A stretch of 54,823 nucleotides of DNA, taken from the NCBI GenBank assembly GCA_003671275.1, contig QWPB01000160.1, forward strand, positions 1 through 54,823. The letters are read 5' to 3'. Positions 17,087-25,605 of the stretch are shown here, piece by piece. Both the position numbers and the translations under genes were made by a program. The notes under the pieces were generated by a model that was not told the DNA's origin, made no database searches, and worked only from the letters and a program-made list of their open reading frames with translations. Within the stretch, counting starts at the first letter, position 1, and each line of letters opens with the position of its first letter. The stretch comes from Planctomycetota bacterium. GTDB lineage: Bacteria; Planctomycetota; Planctomycetia; Planctomycetales; Planctomycetaceae.

Positions 17087-18747
17087 CGACATTTCCAGGC
17101 AACCGTCATGAAGATTCCAGCGTCACGCTGGACGAGGTGCTGGCCGTCTGTGAACGGTCGATTGAACGCCACGATCCCACCGTTGAACAGTCATTGACTC
17201 TGCGGTATCCCCAGTACTCCGATGAGATTCAAGTATTCTTTCGGTGCCAGGGCGTGATCGAGCGTGTTGCGGAACCAGTTTTCGCGGCACTGTCCGGTGT
17301 CCGCCCACCCCCTTCCCTGAGCGAATATGAATCGTTGGTGGAGGTCGGTCGTGGTGGAATGGGTGTCGTTTACAAAGGTCGTCATCGAGCGACAGGTCGG
17401 ATGGATGCCGTAAAATTCATCCATCCGGATCGCGTGTCATCACTCTCGAAAATGGACGGCGAAGGGCTCGTGGCCCGGTTTCGTCGAGAATGCCTGATGG
17501 CCGCTCAAGTGGCTCATCAGAACATTGTGCCGGTCTATCATGTGGGAGAATGCGAGCAGGGAGTCTATTACTCCATGCGATTTGTGGATGGTCCGACACT
17601 CCACGATTTGATGACTGATCCCTCCCTTTCTCCCCAGCAGTCAGCCCGGTATATCGAACAAGTCGCCAGAGCGATCGAAGCTCTCCACCAGCACGGCATT
17701 CTTCACGGCGATATCAAGCCTCATAACATCGTGGTCGACTCCGAAACGGAGATTCCATTGATCGGAGATTTTGGACTCGCCGCCATGGAGAGCAGCGGCT
17801 GTTTGGATACTTCCAGCGAATTCATGGGGACGCCAGGCTACCTTCCTCCGGAGGTCGTCCAGTCACTTCGGGAAGACGCTCCCGGAAATGTTAACGCGGT
17901 ACTGGGAGCCACGATCTCGGCGGATGTCTACGGCCTGGGTTCGACGCTGTATGCCCTGCTCACGGGGGGGCCACCGCATCCCGGTGAAACCGCGCAGGCA
18001 CGTCTGGCGTCCACGCTGGCCAGAGATGTCGTCTCCGTGAGAACCCATAATCCGAAGATTCCGCGGTTATTGGCTGAGATCTGCCAGAAAGCCCTGGCCC
18101 GTGATCCGAGACATCGCTTTTCCACAGCTGCTGAATTAGCGGACGCCCTCGAGATCTGGCTCAACCAGCCTGACTGGTCTCGGCACTTTCCCAAGCTCGG
18201 GCACGTCTTGTTTGCGGTGGCACCGCTGCTGTTGCTCAGCAACATGGCGGTCTATTTCATGCTGCGGTCGGCGTACTGGCAATCGCTGGTATGGATGCCC
18301 GTATTCGCGAGTTACATCCCCTTGTTTGTCGGATTCTCACTGAGTGGTCATGCCTTCACGCCCGCAGGGCGTCCCGCACTCCGCGCACTCTGGTCGACTT
18401 GGATTGGACATTTTGCGGCATCAGCGAGTAGTTACATCAGCCTGAGACTTTTGCTGGCACCTGATCAACATCTCGTGATGGCCGCCTTCTACGCATGCTT
18501 CGCAGCCATCTCTGCACTCACATTCTTTGTCAATTCCGCGCACTTCTGGGTCAGCTATCGGTGGATCGGGTTCGGTTGGATGTGGATCGCGGTGGGAGTT
18601 TCGGTCGTCCCCGACGGGGCTCCCTTGATTATTGGAATCGGCTCATCCCTCACAGCGTGTGTGATCGCGATTCAGGAGCGACGAGCGCAGACCATCAGTT
18701 CCTCGCTTCGATACCCAGAAAGCAGCCTTGATTGCTTGTCCAGATGA
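17083..18747 (+). CDS. Membrane Ser/Thr protein kinase (PknB-like) with non-RD HGD loop
   Basis: A 554-aa protein with an N-terminal linker (1-80), a Hanks-type kinase domain (about 82-365) and about six hydrophobic helices (about 372-540). Kinase marks are VGRGGMGVVYKG, K111 (DAVKF), the catalytic loop HGDIKPHN (208-215; D210, K212, N215), DFG (229-231) and GTPGYLPPE. The usual HRD Arg is Gly, so it is a non-RD kinase. GTG 17083, overlapping the sigma stop and preceded by GGAGAGCGGAA, is preferred to ATG 17059. It has no extracytoplasmic sensor domain, so any signal would enter through the membrane bundle. Phosphorylation of the partner sigma is inference. Confidence 0.85.
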   Translation: MTTFPGNRHEDSSVTLDEVLAVCERSIERHDPTVEQSLTLRYPQYSDEIQVFFRCQGVIERVAEPVFAALSGVRPPPSLSEYESLVEVGRGGMGVVYKGRHRATGRMDAVKFIHPDRVSSLSKMDGEGLVARFRRECLMAAQVAHQNIVPVYHVGECEQGVYYSMRFVDGPTLHDLMTDPSLSPQQSARYIEQVARAIEALHQHGILHGDIKPHNIVVDSETEIPLIGDFGLAAMESSGCLDTSSEFMGTPGYLPPEVVQSLREDAPGNVNAVLGATISADVYGLGSTLYALLTGGPPHPGETAQARLASTLARDVVSVRTHNPKIPRLLAEICQKALARDPRHRFSTAAELADALEIWLNQPDWSRHFPKLGHVLFAVAPLLLLSNMAVYFMLRSAYWQSLVWMPVFASYIPLFVGFSLSGHAFTPAGRPALRALWSTWIGHFAASASSYISLRLLLAPDQHLVMAAFYACFAAISALTFFVNSAHFWVSYRWIGFGWMWIAVGVSVVPDGAPLIIGIGSSLTACVIAIQERRAQTISSSLRYPESSLDCLSR

Positions 18748-18850
18748 CTTGAGTGAGGCGAGCGCTGACTCGCAACGTCTACGCTGGGGACCAGGCACCA
18801 TCCTGCGAACGAACGTGGCTGCCAGCGGTGACCTCGTCACCCGGTACTCA

Positions 18851-19291
18851 TCAGGGGATGGCCGGGCTGATCCCCGACGACTGATGTCCGGGAGAGGGGG
18901 GATAGAGCGGGGGAGCAACAGGTTCATTCGGGGTGACAGCTGGCGCTGCTGACGGCGGTGTCGTTCGCCACATCCAGGCTGTTCCTCCCAGGATCACCAG
19001 AGACAGCAGTCCCAAAGCTGCCCAGATGACCAGGGATGATCGCATGGGCGGTTGTGATTGTCTGGCCATGATGCGGGCTTCGACTTCCGGCCAGAGGCTG
19101 TCGATGGTGTCGTATGTCTGGGGCACTTCGAGAGAGCCGAGGGCCACCAGTGAGGCTTTGAGGGCCTTGGCCCGCTGACCACAAACGGGGCAGATCGCTA
19201 CGTGCCGACGGAGCGTCTCGATCCGTACGGGATCGGTCAGGTCTTGACCAACCCACAGAGCGAGTTCTTGTTGGGCCTCACCGCAATTCAT
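18851..19291 (-). CDS. Zinc-finger anti-sigma factor-like membrane protein
   Basis: A 146-aa protein with an N-terminal zf-HC2/ZAS-type motif (C3, then HVAICPVC as HxxxCxxC), a linker, one membrane helix (about residues 85-107) and a short Pro-rich outer tail. This is the layout of membrane anti-sigma factors that hold an ECF sigma in the cytoplasm. The gene is 67 bases downstream of an ECF sigma gene on the same strand. ATG 19291 has AAGGTG eight bases upstream; a GTG at 19300 lies too close to that site. Sigma specificity is inferred from adjacency. Confidence 0.8.
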   Translation of the reverse strand: MNCGEAQQELALWVGQDLTDPVRIETLRRHVAICPVCGQRAKALKASLVALGSLEVPQTYDTIDSLWPEVEARIMARQSQPPMRSSLVIWAALGLLSLVILGGTAWMWRTTPPSAAPAVTPNEPVAPPLYPPSPGHQSSGISPAIP

Positions 19292-19358
19292 GCCGAACAC
19301 ACCTTGCCTGCGAAGACGAATGGAACACGACCCACGGCTGACTGCAGCCGGGATCGAG

Positions 19359-19982
19359 TCACTTGGTCAGCCGACGCTCCCAAAACTCTTGAAAACGATT
19401 GCGAGCCTCCGCCAGGCGCCACCGGATGGTGGCCTCCTTGCGGTCAAGGATCGCGGCGATTTCGCTGGTGGAGAAACCCTCCAGATCACGGAGGATGAGT
19501 ACCAGCCGAAACTGCTCGGGGATCCGGTCCACGACTTGTCGGACTTCTGCTTCCAGTTCCTGTGACTCGCGCGGATCTGGTGTCGCCGGGTCCAGTGGGC
19601 GTTCACTGCGGCTGTCGGAGAAGAAGAAGGACCAGATCTTCCGTCGACGTTTCTGTTTGCGGTGATAGTCGAGAGCGAGATTGACCCCAATCTGGAACAG
19701 CCAAGGAGCAAATCGCCGGGAGGGGTCGAACTGCTCCAGACGCTCATAGACCCGGAGAAAGGTTTCCTGAGCCAGATCTTCGGCGGCATCCGCGTCTCGT
19801 ACAAAGCGACCGATGACTCGGAGCAATCGCCTTTCGTACCGCCGCACCAACACTCCGAAGGAGTCCCGTTGCCCGCGACGCGCCTCTTCCACGAGTCGGG
19901 CATCCCCGGCCCGATCGTCGCCATCGAGAATCGTCTGGTCGGTCGTCATGGGAGTGGGAGTCACACGTGTGGCTGTCCTCAT
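19359..19982 (-). CDS. RpoE-like ECF sigma factor
   Basis: A 207-aa ECF sigma factor. Region 2 reads FGVLVRRYERRLLRVIGRFVRD then DAAEDLAQETFLRVYERL, with RRFAPWLFQIGVNLALDYHR. Region 4 reads IPEQFRLVLILRDLEGFSTSEIAAIL with EATIRWRLAEARNRF. ATG 19982 was chosen because GAGGAG sits eight bases upstream; a later ATG at 19949 lacks a Shine-Dalgarno sequence. It forms a probable operon with the zinc-finger anti-sigma gene downstream. The regulon is unknown. Confidence 0.9.
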   Translation of the reverse strand: MRTATRVTPTPMTTDQTILDGDDRAGDARLVEEARRGQRDSFGVLVRRYERRLLRVIGRFVRDADAAEDLAQETFLRVYERLEQFDPSRRFAPWLFQIGVNLALDYHRKQKRRRKIWSFFFSDSRSERPLDPATPDPRESQELEAEVRQVVDRIPEQFRLVLILRDLEGFSTSEIAAILDRKEATIRWRLAEARNRFQEFWERRLTK

Positions 19983-20192
19983 TGCCGGCACTCCTCACCG
20001 TGATGGCCGGTGGACAAATCCATCGTACCGTATGGGATACGTCACGGGAGAGTGGGATGTTGGGAGAATTCCGGGATTTCACACGACTCGGAGTTGTCCG
20101 AGGTGCCCTGGACTGGACAGAGTCTGTCCCAGGCTGGACATTCTGGAAATCACACCCGCTGGCCTCGCCCCGACTGGAATCGGAGAACGCCC

Positions 20193-20837
20193 ATGCCGCA
20201 CATTGTCTCGATTCAGGTGGGAACGCCGGTGCAGTATGGAACGGAAACCGCGACTGATCCGATGGACACTCCGTGGGTGACAAGCTTTTTCAAACTACCG
20301 GTCACTGGTCCGGTCCGGGTGGAAACCGAGGGGATCGAGGGAAACCTTCAGGCTGATCTTCGATTTCACGGGGATGCTGACAAAGCCTTGTTGCTGTATT
20401 CCGCGGACCATTACCCGCTGTGGCAAGAGGAATTAACGATTCCCGAGATGGCGGGGGGCGGATTTGGCGAGAATCTGACCATCCGTGGTCTGACGGAACA
20501 ATCGGTTTGCATTGGCGACCGCTATCAAATCGGAGAAGTGATCGTCGAAGTGACTCAACCCCGCCAGCCGTGCTGGAAGCTGGGGAGGCGTTGGCGGATC
20601 GTTGATCTACCGAAGCAGGTGATCCGCACGAGTCGTTCCGGGTGGTATACCCGTGTGATTCATCCGGGGGTGATCGAAGCTGGGATGAATGTGGAACGGG
20701 TTTCATGCCCCCACCCGGACTGGACGATTCAGCGAGCGAACCGGGTGTTCTATCAGCAGCCAGCAGGCGATCTGGAACGCGGTGAACTGGCCATGCTGCC
20801 GGAACTGGCGAACGCTTGGCGGGAAGAGCTGGTTTGA
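20193..20837 (+). CDS. MOSC domain protein (YiiM-like)
   Basis: A 214-aa MOSC-domain protein. It has ADLRFHGDADKALLLYSADHY, GGGFGENLTIRGL (the GENL turn of MOSC/YiiM), and TQPRQPCWKLGRR, whose Cys is the conserved residue expected to meet the molybdenum cofactor. YiiM-type proteins bind Moco and reduce N-hydroxylated compounds, so that is the likely role. The start has GGAGAA close upstream; the longer frame to 20010 has no support. It stands alone between the divergent ECF sigma gene and the pilin. Confidence 0.85.
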   Translation: MPHIVSIQVGTPVQYGTETATDPMDTPWVTSFFKLPVTGPVRVETEGIEGNLQADLRFHGDADKALLLYSADHYPLWQEELTIPEMAGGGFGENLTIRGLTEQSVCIGDRYQIGEVIVEVTQPRQPCWKLGRRWRIVDLPKQVIRTSRSGWYTRVIHPGVIEAGMNVERVSCPHPDWTIQRANRVFYQQPAGDLERGELAMLPELANAWREELV

Positions 20838-21125
20838 GAGGGGCTGGTGGGGGGAATGATTGGATCGGGTAAGCTGGAAACTGTTTTTCAAAGAATCTCA
20901 AAGATTTTTTGACTCTTGGAAAATCGGACTTAAGTTTGATTGTTCCGGCCGCGAGCTATCACCAGAAGGTGAGGCGAAGCCGACCCGGAACCTCCCTCGT
21001 TCTGGTGAACGGGAGAGAACCCAGAGGTGGCGGATCGTTGAATCTGTATGGGAATTCCCAGCAGACGCGGTCCACATGACTGAAACGTGTGAGAGCGCGA
21101 CAACCGATCGAGAGAGGACAGAAGA

Positions 21126-21293
21126 ATGCTCAGCTCCATCAAGAAGTTCCTGAAGAGTGAAGATGGCCCGACCGCAGTCGAGTACGCGGTCATGCTCGCT
21201 CTGATCGTCATCGTGTGTATCGCCGCCGTTCGGGCGATCGGTACCTCGGCCAATGCCCAGTTCACGAACATTGCTGGCCAGATTGCACCGTAA
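21126..21293 (+). CDS. Flp/Fap-type pilin
   Basis: A 55-aa type IVb prepilin. A basic, Lys-rich leader ends in SEDG, followed by PTAVEYAVMLALIVIV: cleavage after Gly gives a mature pilin with the canonical Glu5-Tyr6 pair and a hydrophobic helix. Position +1 is Pro. A purine-rich GAGAGAGGACAGAAGA precedes the ATG. It is the first gene of the pilus locus and is followed by a strong terminator-like hairpin, which would fit high pilin output with weaker expression of the downstream genes. It is too short for most ORF cut-offs and easily missed. Confidence 0.9.
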   Translation: MLSSIKKFLKSEDGPTAVEYAVMLALIVIVCIAAVRAIGTSANAQFTNIAGQIAP

Positions 21294-21324
21294 TCTGGTC
21301 CGGGATCTCCTGATCCCACGAAGC

Positions 21325-21364
21325 AAGAGCCGTCCGGTTGGGTTCGCCCGGTCGGGCGGTTCTT
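21325..21364 (+). terminator. Strong terminator/attenuator after the pilin
   Basis: Bases 21330-21342 pair with 21347-21359 around a TTCG tetraloop, and 21325-21329 extend the stem with 21360-21364, giving 18 bp with five G-U pairs. The descending strand ends in TTCTTTTC. This suits a partial terminator that lets pilin mRNA outnumber the downstream pilus genes. Confidence 0.7.
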
Positions 21365-21416
21365 TTCATTCCCTCTGAGTGCAGTTCGGCGGGCCAGATC
21401 CTGGCCAAGGAAGATC

Positions 21417-21515
21417 ATGATTCCCTTTTGGCTTCCCTTTGAACTGACTCCGCTCCTGGGAGCGGCCTCTCTATCCGCCATGAGCCTGTTCTGGTTCCTG
21501 ACGGGGAGTCGTTAG
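21417..21515 (+). CDS. Possible 32-aa hydrophobic peptide in the pilus locus
   Basis: An ATG with AAGGAAG upstream opens a 32-codon frame ending in TAG. The predicted peptide starts MIPFWLPFELTPLLG and ends SLFWFLTGSR: one membrane-spanning stretch with several Trp/Phe and almost no charge. It lies between the pilin terminator and the prepilin peptidase gene. I recognise no family. The Shine-Dalgarno site and position argue for translation, but a frame this short can arise by chance. Confidence 0.4.
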   Translation: MIPFWLPFELTPLLGAASLSAMSLFWFLTGSR

Positions 21516-21637
21516 CTGAACACCTTCCCGGTGAGCCCTGCGTGACTCACCACTTCCTGGTTGAACTCGTTGTGGCAGGAGGCCCCCGAACACCTGCGAA
21601 GCCGATTATCCCCTCATCATTCTGAAAGGTCGGACGC

Positions 21638-22186
21638 ATGGACTGGAATATTCTCCTCGAAAACTGGCACGTCAAACTGGTGGCAGCCATCATGATCTGG
21701 GCCGCCTGGATCGATGGCAAGGAACTGAAAGTTCCCAACTGGCTGACGTTTCCGATGGTCCTGACGGGACTGATTTATGGTTTGGCCTCGGGTGGCTGGA
21801 ACGGTTTGGGCCTGGCACTTCTCGGGATGACCGTGGGTCTGGCTACAATGCTCCCCATTTACTCCGTCGGAGGAATGGGTGCGGGCGACGTGAAACTGAT
21901 GGCAGGTCTGGGGGCCTGGCTGGGCTGGGAAGTGGCCTGGAACGCGTTCATCTGGACGACGATTACCGGTGCAATCATGGCCCTGATCATGGTGGCCTAT
22001 ACGGGTCAGTGGAAGAAGCACTACGGCAACTTCCTGATGATCTGGAATGAATTGACCACCATCCGTGATCCCAAGAAGCTGACCGACATTGCCGCCGAGC
22101 GTAAGCCGCGGATGTTCCTGCTGCCTTATGGGATCCCGATGACCGTGGCGTCGATCGCCTACTTCTTCTACTCGGGCATGCTCTAG
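21638..22186 (+). CDS. cpaA: A24 prepilin peptidase (CpaA/TadV)
   Basis: A 182-aa membrane aspartyl protease that removes the leader from Flp pilin and TadE/F-like pseudopilins. The two catalytic aspartates are D26 (AAWIDGKELKVPN) and D84 in the GxGD motif (GGMGAGDVK). Several hydrophobic helices are present, and a longer soluble insert (about 125-160) separates the last two. It lacks the N-terminal methylase domain of PilD, as is usual for CpaA. Likely substrates in this window are the pilin at 21126 and perhaps the TadE-like protein at 1066. Confidence 0.88.
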   Translation: MDWNILLENWHVKLVAAIMIWAAWIDGKELKVPNWLTFPMVLTGLIYGLASGGWNGLGLALLGMTVGLATMLPIYSVGGMGAGDVKLMAGLGAWLGWEVAWNAFIWTTITGAIMALIMVAYTGQWKKHYGNFLMIWNELTTIRDPKKLTDIAAERKPRMFLLPYGIPMTVASIAYFFYSGML

Positions 22187-22214
22187 GCCCGCTGCTCATC
22201 GGCAGAATTCGCCG

Positions 22215-22247
22215 ACCCCGTGCCGACCATCGAGGTTCGCACGGGGT
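22215..22247 (+). promoter_or_regulatory. Hairpin between cpaA and cpaB
   Basis: ACCCCGTGC (22215-22223) pairs exactly with GCACGGGGT (22239-22247), and the loop can pair further (GACC with GGTT). No T-run follows. It may be an RNA processing or stability element within the pilus transcript. Confidence 0.4.
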
Positions 22248-22425
22248 TGAGCAACGCCTGGGTGGCAGAGTTCATCCAATCTGAATGATTGATCCGATCA
22301 ATCCAACCGTCACAACCCGCATAAATTGAAGCAACCGGCCCAGTGATGCCGATGTCTCTCCGGGATCGAAGTGTCTTTCGACTCCGTGAGAGGACGGTCA
22401 CCCCGTTGCTCCCGGAGTTACAGGC

Positions 22426-23529
22426 ATGAAACCCAAAGCGTTGATGTTGTTGGCCGTGGCAGTGGGCTGCGGCCTGGTGGCCATGCTGGGAGTTCAGCAG
22501 GCGATGCAGGGCAGCCAAGGCAAGGCCGCTCCCGTCGAAACCGTGAAGGTCCTGGTGGCCCTGAAGGACATTCGCCCCGGCGAACGTCTTTCGGAAGAGC
22601 TGGTGGTCTTCAAGGAGTTCCCAGTGACATCACTGGCCGTGTTCAAGGCGGACCTGATTCGTGATCCGAAGGAATACGACAATCGGGCGCTAACCGTGAG
22701 CGCGGCCATCGACGAGCCCATTCGCAAGAGCAAGCTGGGTGAGCCGGGGATCTTCGGTGCATCGGGCATGATTCCGCCAGGCAAGCGGGTCGTGACGATC
22801 ACCGCGAACGATACCCAGACACACGCGGGCATGCTTCGTCCGGGGGACAAGGTCGATCTCGCCGTCAACTACAAGACCAAGAACGGCTCCAACGTCACCA
22901 AGGTGCTGCTGGAGTTCATTGAAGTCTTTGCCACGGAGAACAAGACCCTCTCAACCGCACAATCAGAAACTGGCAAGGAAGAGAAACGGGCCAAGAGTAT
23001 CTCCCTGCTGGTCACTCCCGAGCAGTTCACGTACGTCCAGGTGGCACAGGCCAAGGGACAGATTTCCCTGAGCCTGCGTAATCCGGACGACGACGAACTC
23101 ACGAACCAAAACGGACTCAATTCATCGGTCCTGGACGAACTTCAGGGATCGGTGGGATCAGGATTGGATGGCGACCTGCCGCTGTATGAACAGGGACGGA
23201 TGGTGGACGACGATGCTCCGCAACAGGGGCCCTTCGGCCCGCCCGCTCCGATCCCCGCTCCTGCCGGTGGGGACACAGCTCCTCCGGCAGACAGTGGAGT
23301 GAATGGTTTCCTGGGAACGGGAGGAACTACGGCTACCGCTCCGGCACCCGCCGCGGCGATGGCCACCACTTCACCAGCCACACGATCGGTGGAGACGCGG
23401 CCCAAGTGGACCATCAAAGTCTACAACGGCAACCAGCCGGTCACTGTGGAAGTGGAAGACAAGCCTGTTCCAGAATCCAAGGGAGTCCCTGGATTCCTGA
23501 AAAACCTGTGGTCAGCGGGGCCCAAGTAA
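22426..23529 (+). CDS. cpaB: Flp pilus assembly protein CpaB/RcpC
   Basis: A 367-aa protein with one N-terminal membrane helix (about 5-25), a SAF domain (about 42-110; VLVALKDIRPGERLSEELVVFKEFP), the RcpC-type region (about 115-215; GKRVVTITANDTQTHAGMLRPGDKVDL, SISLLVTPEQFTYVQVAQAKGQISLSLRNPDDD) and a Pro/Ala-rich C-terminal third of low complexity. CpaB proteins act in the periplasm with the secretin. The 239-base gap to cpaA contains a hairpin, so the two are separated more than is usual for coupled genes. Confidence 0.9.
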   Translation: MKPKALMLLAVAVGCGLVAMLGVQQAMQGSQGKAAPVETVKVLVALKDIRPGERLSEELVVFKEFPVTSLAVFKADLIRDPKEYDNRALTVSAAIDEPIRKSKLGEPGIFGASGMIPPGKRVVTITANDTQTHAGMLRPGDKVDLAVNYKTKNGSNVTKVLLEFIEVFATENKTLSTAQSETGKEEKRAKSISLLVTPEQFTYVQVAQAKGQISLSLRNPDDDELTNQNGLNSSVLDELQGSVGSGLDGDLPLYEQGRMVDDDAPQQGPFGPPAPIPAPAGGDTAPPADSGVNGFLGTGGTTATAPAPAAAMATTSPATRSVETRPKWTIKVYNGNQPVTVEVEDKPVPESKGVPGFLKNLWSAGPK

Positions 23530-23603
23530 CCGCTGCCCCTGTTCTGTGGTCGAAGGATCGACCGCACTCATTTTACGTTGTGGTGCCATGAATCTGGTGC
23601 GAG

Positions 23604-23636
23604 AGGAGTGTCTTGACGATCTGTCGAGACACTCCT
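23604..23636 (+). promoter_or_regulatory. 14-bp hairpin in the cpaB-cpaC gap
   Basis: AGGAGTGTCTTGAC (23604-23617) pairs with GTCGAGACACTCCT (23623-23636) around GATCT, with one G-U pair. It ends 35 bases before the cpaC start and has no T-run, so it is more likely a processing or mRNA-protecting element than a terminator. Confidence 0.5.
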
Positions 23637-23671
23637 TGAAGCCATCTGCGGCATCACATTGAGGTGCAAGG

Positions 23672-25252
23672 ATGTCAACCTCGTCACGACTCAGCTGGTG
23701 TCTCGGAGCCTACTCCGTGATCGCCTGCGCTGCGCTGATCAGCAGCGCGGACACCGCTTCGGCGCAGGCCCCTCTGACGGCACCGGGAGCCAATCCTGCT
23801 TCAGAAGTTCGTGATACGGAATCGTTATTTCATGTCGTCTCGCCCGACTCGCGAGTCTCGATCATCAATCAGCAGGTCCGCGTTCTGGAATTCGCCGAAA
23901 AGATTGTGGAAGTAGACGGTCATAACCCGGATGTGATTACCGTTGAGCCGGTTTCCTATAATCAGATTCGTGTCCGGGCTGAGTCCCCGGGCGTCACGTC
24001 GATGACTATCCGTGACCATACCGGGGCCAGTTACAAGGTGGAAGTCTTCGTCGAAGGCGATGTGCGTGAACTTCAGGCCTACCTGCGGCGACTGTTCCCG
24101 GGAACCAACATTGAAGCTGTCGCCCTGCGAGACACCGTGGTTCTTCGAGGCTGGGTGACCGAGCCTGACCTGATTCCCCAAATCATGGCGATCACCCGCC
24201 AGATGTACCCGACCGGAGTGCATAATCAAATGCGGGTCGGAGGGGTCAACATGGTTCAGCTGCACGTGAAGATCATTGAGGTGCAGCGTTCCAAACTGAA
24301 GCAGATGGGTTTCAACTTCCTGGCATCGGGGCAACGGTACGCCGTCAGTAACGCGGTGGGCGGGCTGGCTCCCTTGAGTGAATTGTCGGTTCCCTTCGCG
24401 GGAGCTCCCGATCCCGTGGTCACGCCATCGGCCCTGGCCCGGATTCCGATGCAGTTCGCGATTACAGGCAACTCGGATCGATTCCAGGGATTCCTGGATG
24501 CCCTGGTCACGGAGGCCTTGGCGAAGACTCTGGCAGAACCCACTCTGGTCACCGCCAGTGGTCGCCCGGCCAATCTGTTGTCCGGGGGAGAGTTTCCGAT
24601 TCTGGTTCCGAGCGGTATCGGGAACGTGTCGATTCAGTTCCGAGAGTTCGGTGTCCGCATGGAAGCCATTCCATTCGTGTTGGGCAATGGTCGGTTGCGA
24701 CTCGATATCGCACCGGAAGTCAGCGAACGCGACTTCAGCAGTGCCGTGAACGTCAATGGTTTCGTGGTTCCCGGGATCAATACTCGGCGAGTGAATACTC
24801 AGGTTGAAATGAACTTTGGCGAAACGCTGATGATTGGGGGATTGATCTCCCGGCGTCGGACAGCCACCGCCAACAAGATTCCGGTGCTGGGTGAATTGCC
24901 GCTGATCGGTGCGGCCTTCAGCCGCAAACAGCACGACATGGGGGAGACCGAACTCCTGATCATGGTGACTCCGGAAATGGCCGGACCGATGCGTCCGGAC
25001 CAGGTTCCGCAGGATGTCCCGGGCTGGCTCCAGGACGAGCCCACCATGAATGAACTGTTCTCGGGCGGGCTTCTGGAAGTGCCTGCGTATGGTTCGGATT
25101 GCGAAACCTGTCCGCCGGGTACTGGTTATCCCATCGGGGGGCAGCCGGGCTATGCGGGTGGCGGAGTGGGGGCGAACTGTGCTCCCCAGGCAACTCAAGA
25201 TTCCGGGCCGGTCACCGACTCAACAACGGCCAGTCCTCCAGAGACCGAGTAA
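23672..25252 (+). CDS. cpaC: Outer-membrane secretin CpaC/RcpA
   Basis: A 526-aa secretin forming the outer-membrane channel of the Flp pilus. A signal peptide ends near residue 32 (ASAQA). An N-terminal pilus-type domain (about 58-130) and a BON-like domain (about 130-180; RELQAYLRRLFPGTNIEAVALRD as a broken stretch) precede the secretin core (about 285-440) with LAEPTLVTASGRPANLLSGG, FGVRMEAIPFVL and the VEMNFGETLMIGGLISRR ending. A Gly/Pro/Ser-rich tail with several Cys follows. Neighbours CpaB and CpaE confirm the call. Confidence 0.92.
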   Translation: MSTSSRLSWCLGAYSVIACAALISSADTASAQAPLTAPGANPASEVRDTESLFHVVSPDSRVSIINQQVRVLEFAEKIVEVDGHNPDVITVEPVSYNQIRVRAESPGVTSMTIRDHTGASYKVEVFVEGDVRELQAYLRRLFPGTNIEAVALRDTVVLRGWVTEPDLIPQIMAITRQMYPTGVHNQMRVGGVNMVQLHVKIIEVQRSKLKQMGFNFLASGQRYAVSNAVGGLAPLSELSVPFAGAPDPVVTPSALARIPMQFAITGNSDRFQGFLDALVTEALAKTLAEPTLVTASGRPANLLSGGEFPILVPSGIGNVSIQFREFGVRMEAIPFVLGNGRLRLDIAPEVSERDFSSAVNVNGFVVPGINTRRVNTQVEMNFGETLMIGGLISRRRTATANKIPVLGELPLIGAAFSRKQHDMGETELLIMVTPEMAGPMRPDQVPQDVPGWLQDEPTMNELFSGGLLEVPAYGSDCETCPPGTGYPIGGQPGYAGGGVGANCAPQATQDSGPVTDSTTASPPETE

Positions 25253-25291
25253 AAATTCGTCCCCACCGCCCCTCCGGAAGAATCCCAGGCA

Positions 25292-25540
25292 GTGATCCAG
25301 ACGATGAGCGGTACTGGAAGCAGTCGCCGAGTGGTTCCGGCAGGCGGAACCAGCGAGACCTACCGGATACCCGCTCGCAAAGAGATTCCCGTGACACGTC
25401 CCGCGACGTCGTCATCGGGGCAACGCTCCCGATCGACCCCACTCCCGGGGATGATCGGACCGCAAACCAGCACTCGACCGACCGGTCGCAGTGATGCCAC
25501 GGCTCCCCATCCAGACGATGTTCGCAATCTCTCGCGTTAG
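25292..25540 (+). CDS. Small Ser/Arg/Pro-rich protein of unknown function
   Basis: An 82-codon frame beginning with GTG (or ATG at 25304, 78 aa) between the secretin and CpaE genes, in the same direction. The product is basic and low-complexity, rich in Ser, Thr, Arg and Pro, with no signal peptide or membrane helix. Codon choice looks like the neighbours, but no clear Shine-Dalgarno sequence is present. Small genes are common at this place in Tad loci, which supports it slightly. It may instead be a long intergenic stretch. Confidence 0.35.
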   Translation: MIQTMSGTGSSRRVVPAGGTSETYRIPARKEIPVTRPATSSSGQRSRSTPLPGMIGPQTSTRPTGRSDATAPHPDDVRNLSR

Positions 25541-25605
25541 GGCTGGGCCAGCCTTGTCATCCGTCCGTTCGTCCGTTGGTTCGAAGTTTTGAAGGATCTT
25601 TCACC

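Noticed and set aside
20890-20910. AT-rich stem AAAGAATCT-CAA-AGATTTTTT after the MOSC gene as a terminator
   Set aside because: The stem is almost all A-T and would be too weak for reliable termination, although T's are present.
23825-25198. 457-codon open frame on the minus strand
   Set aside because: Antisense shadow of the secretin gene; product has no domain features.
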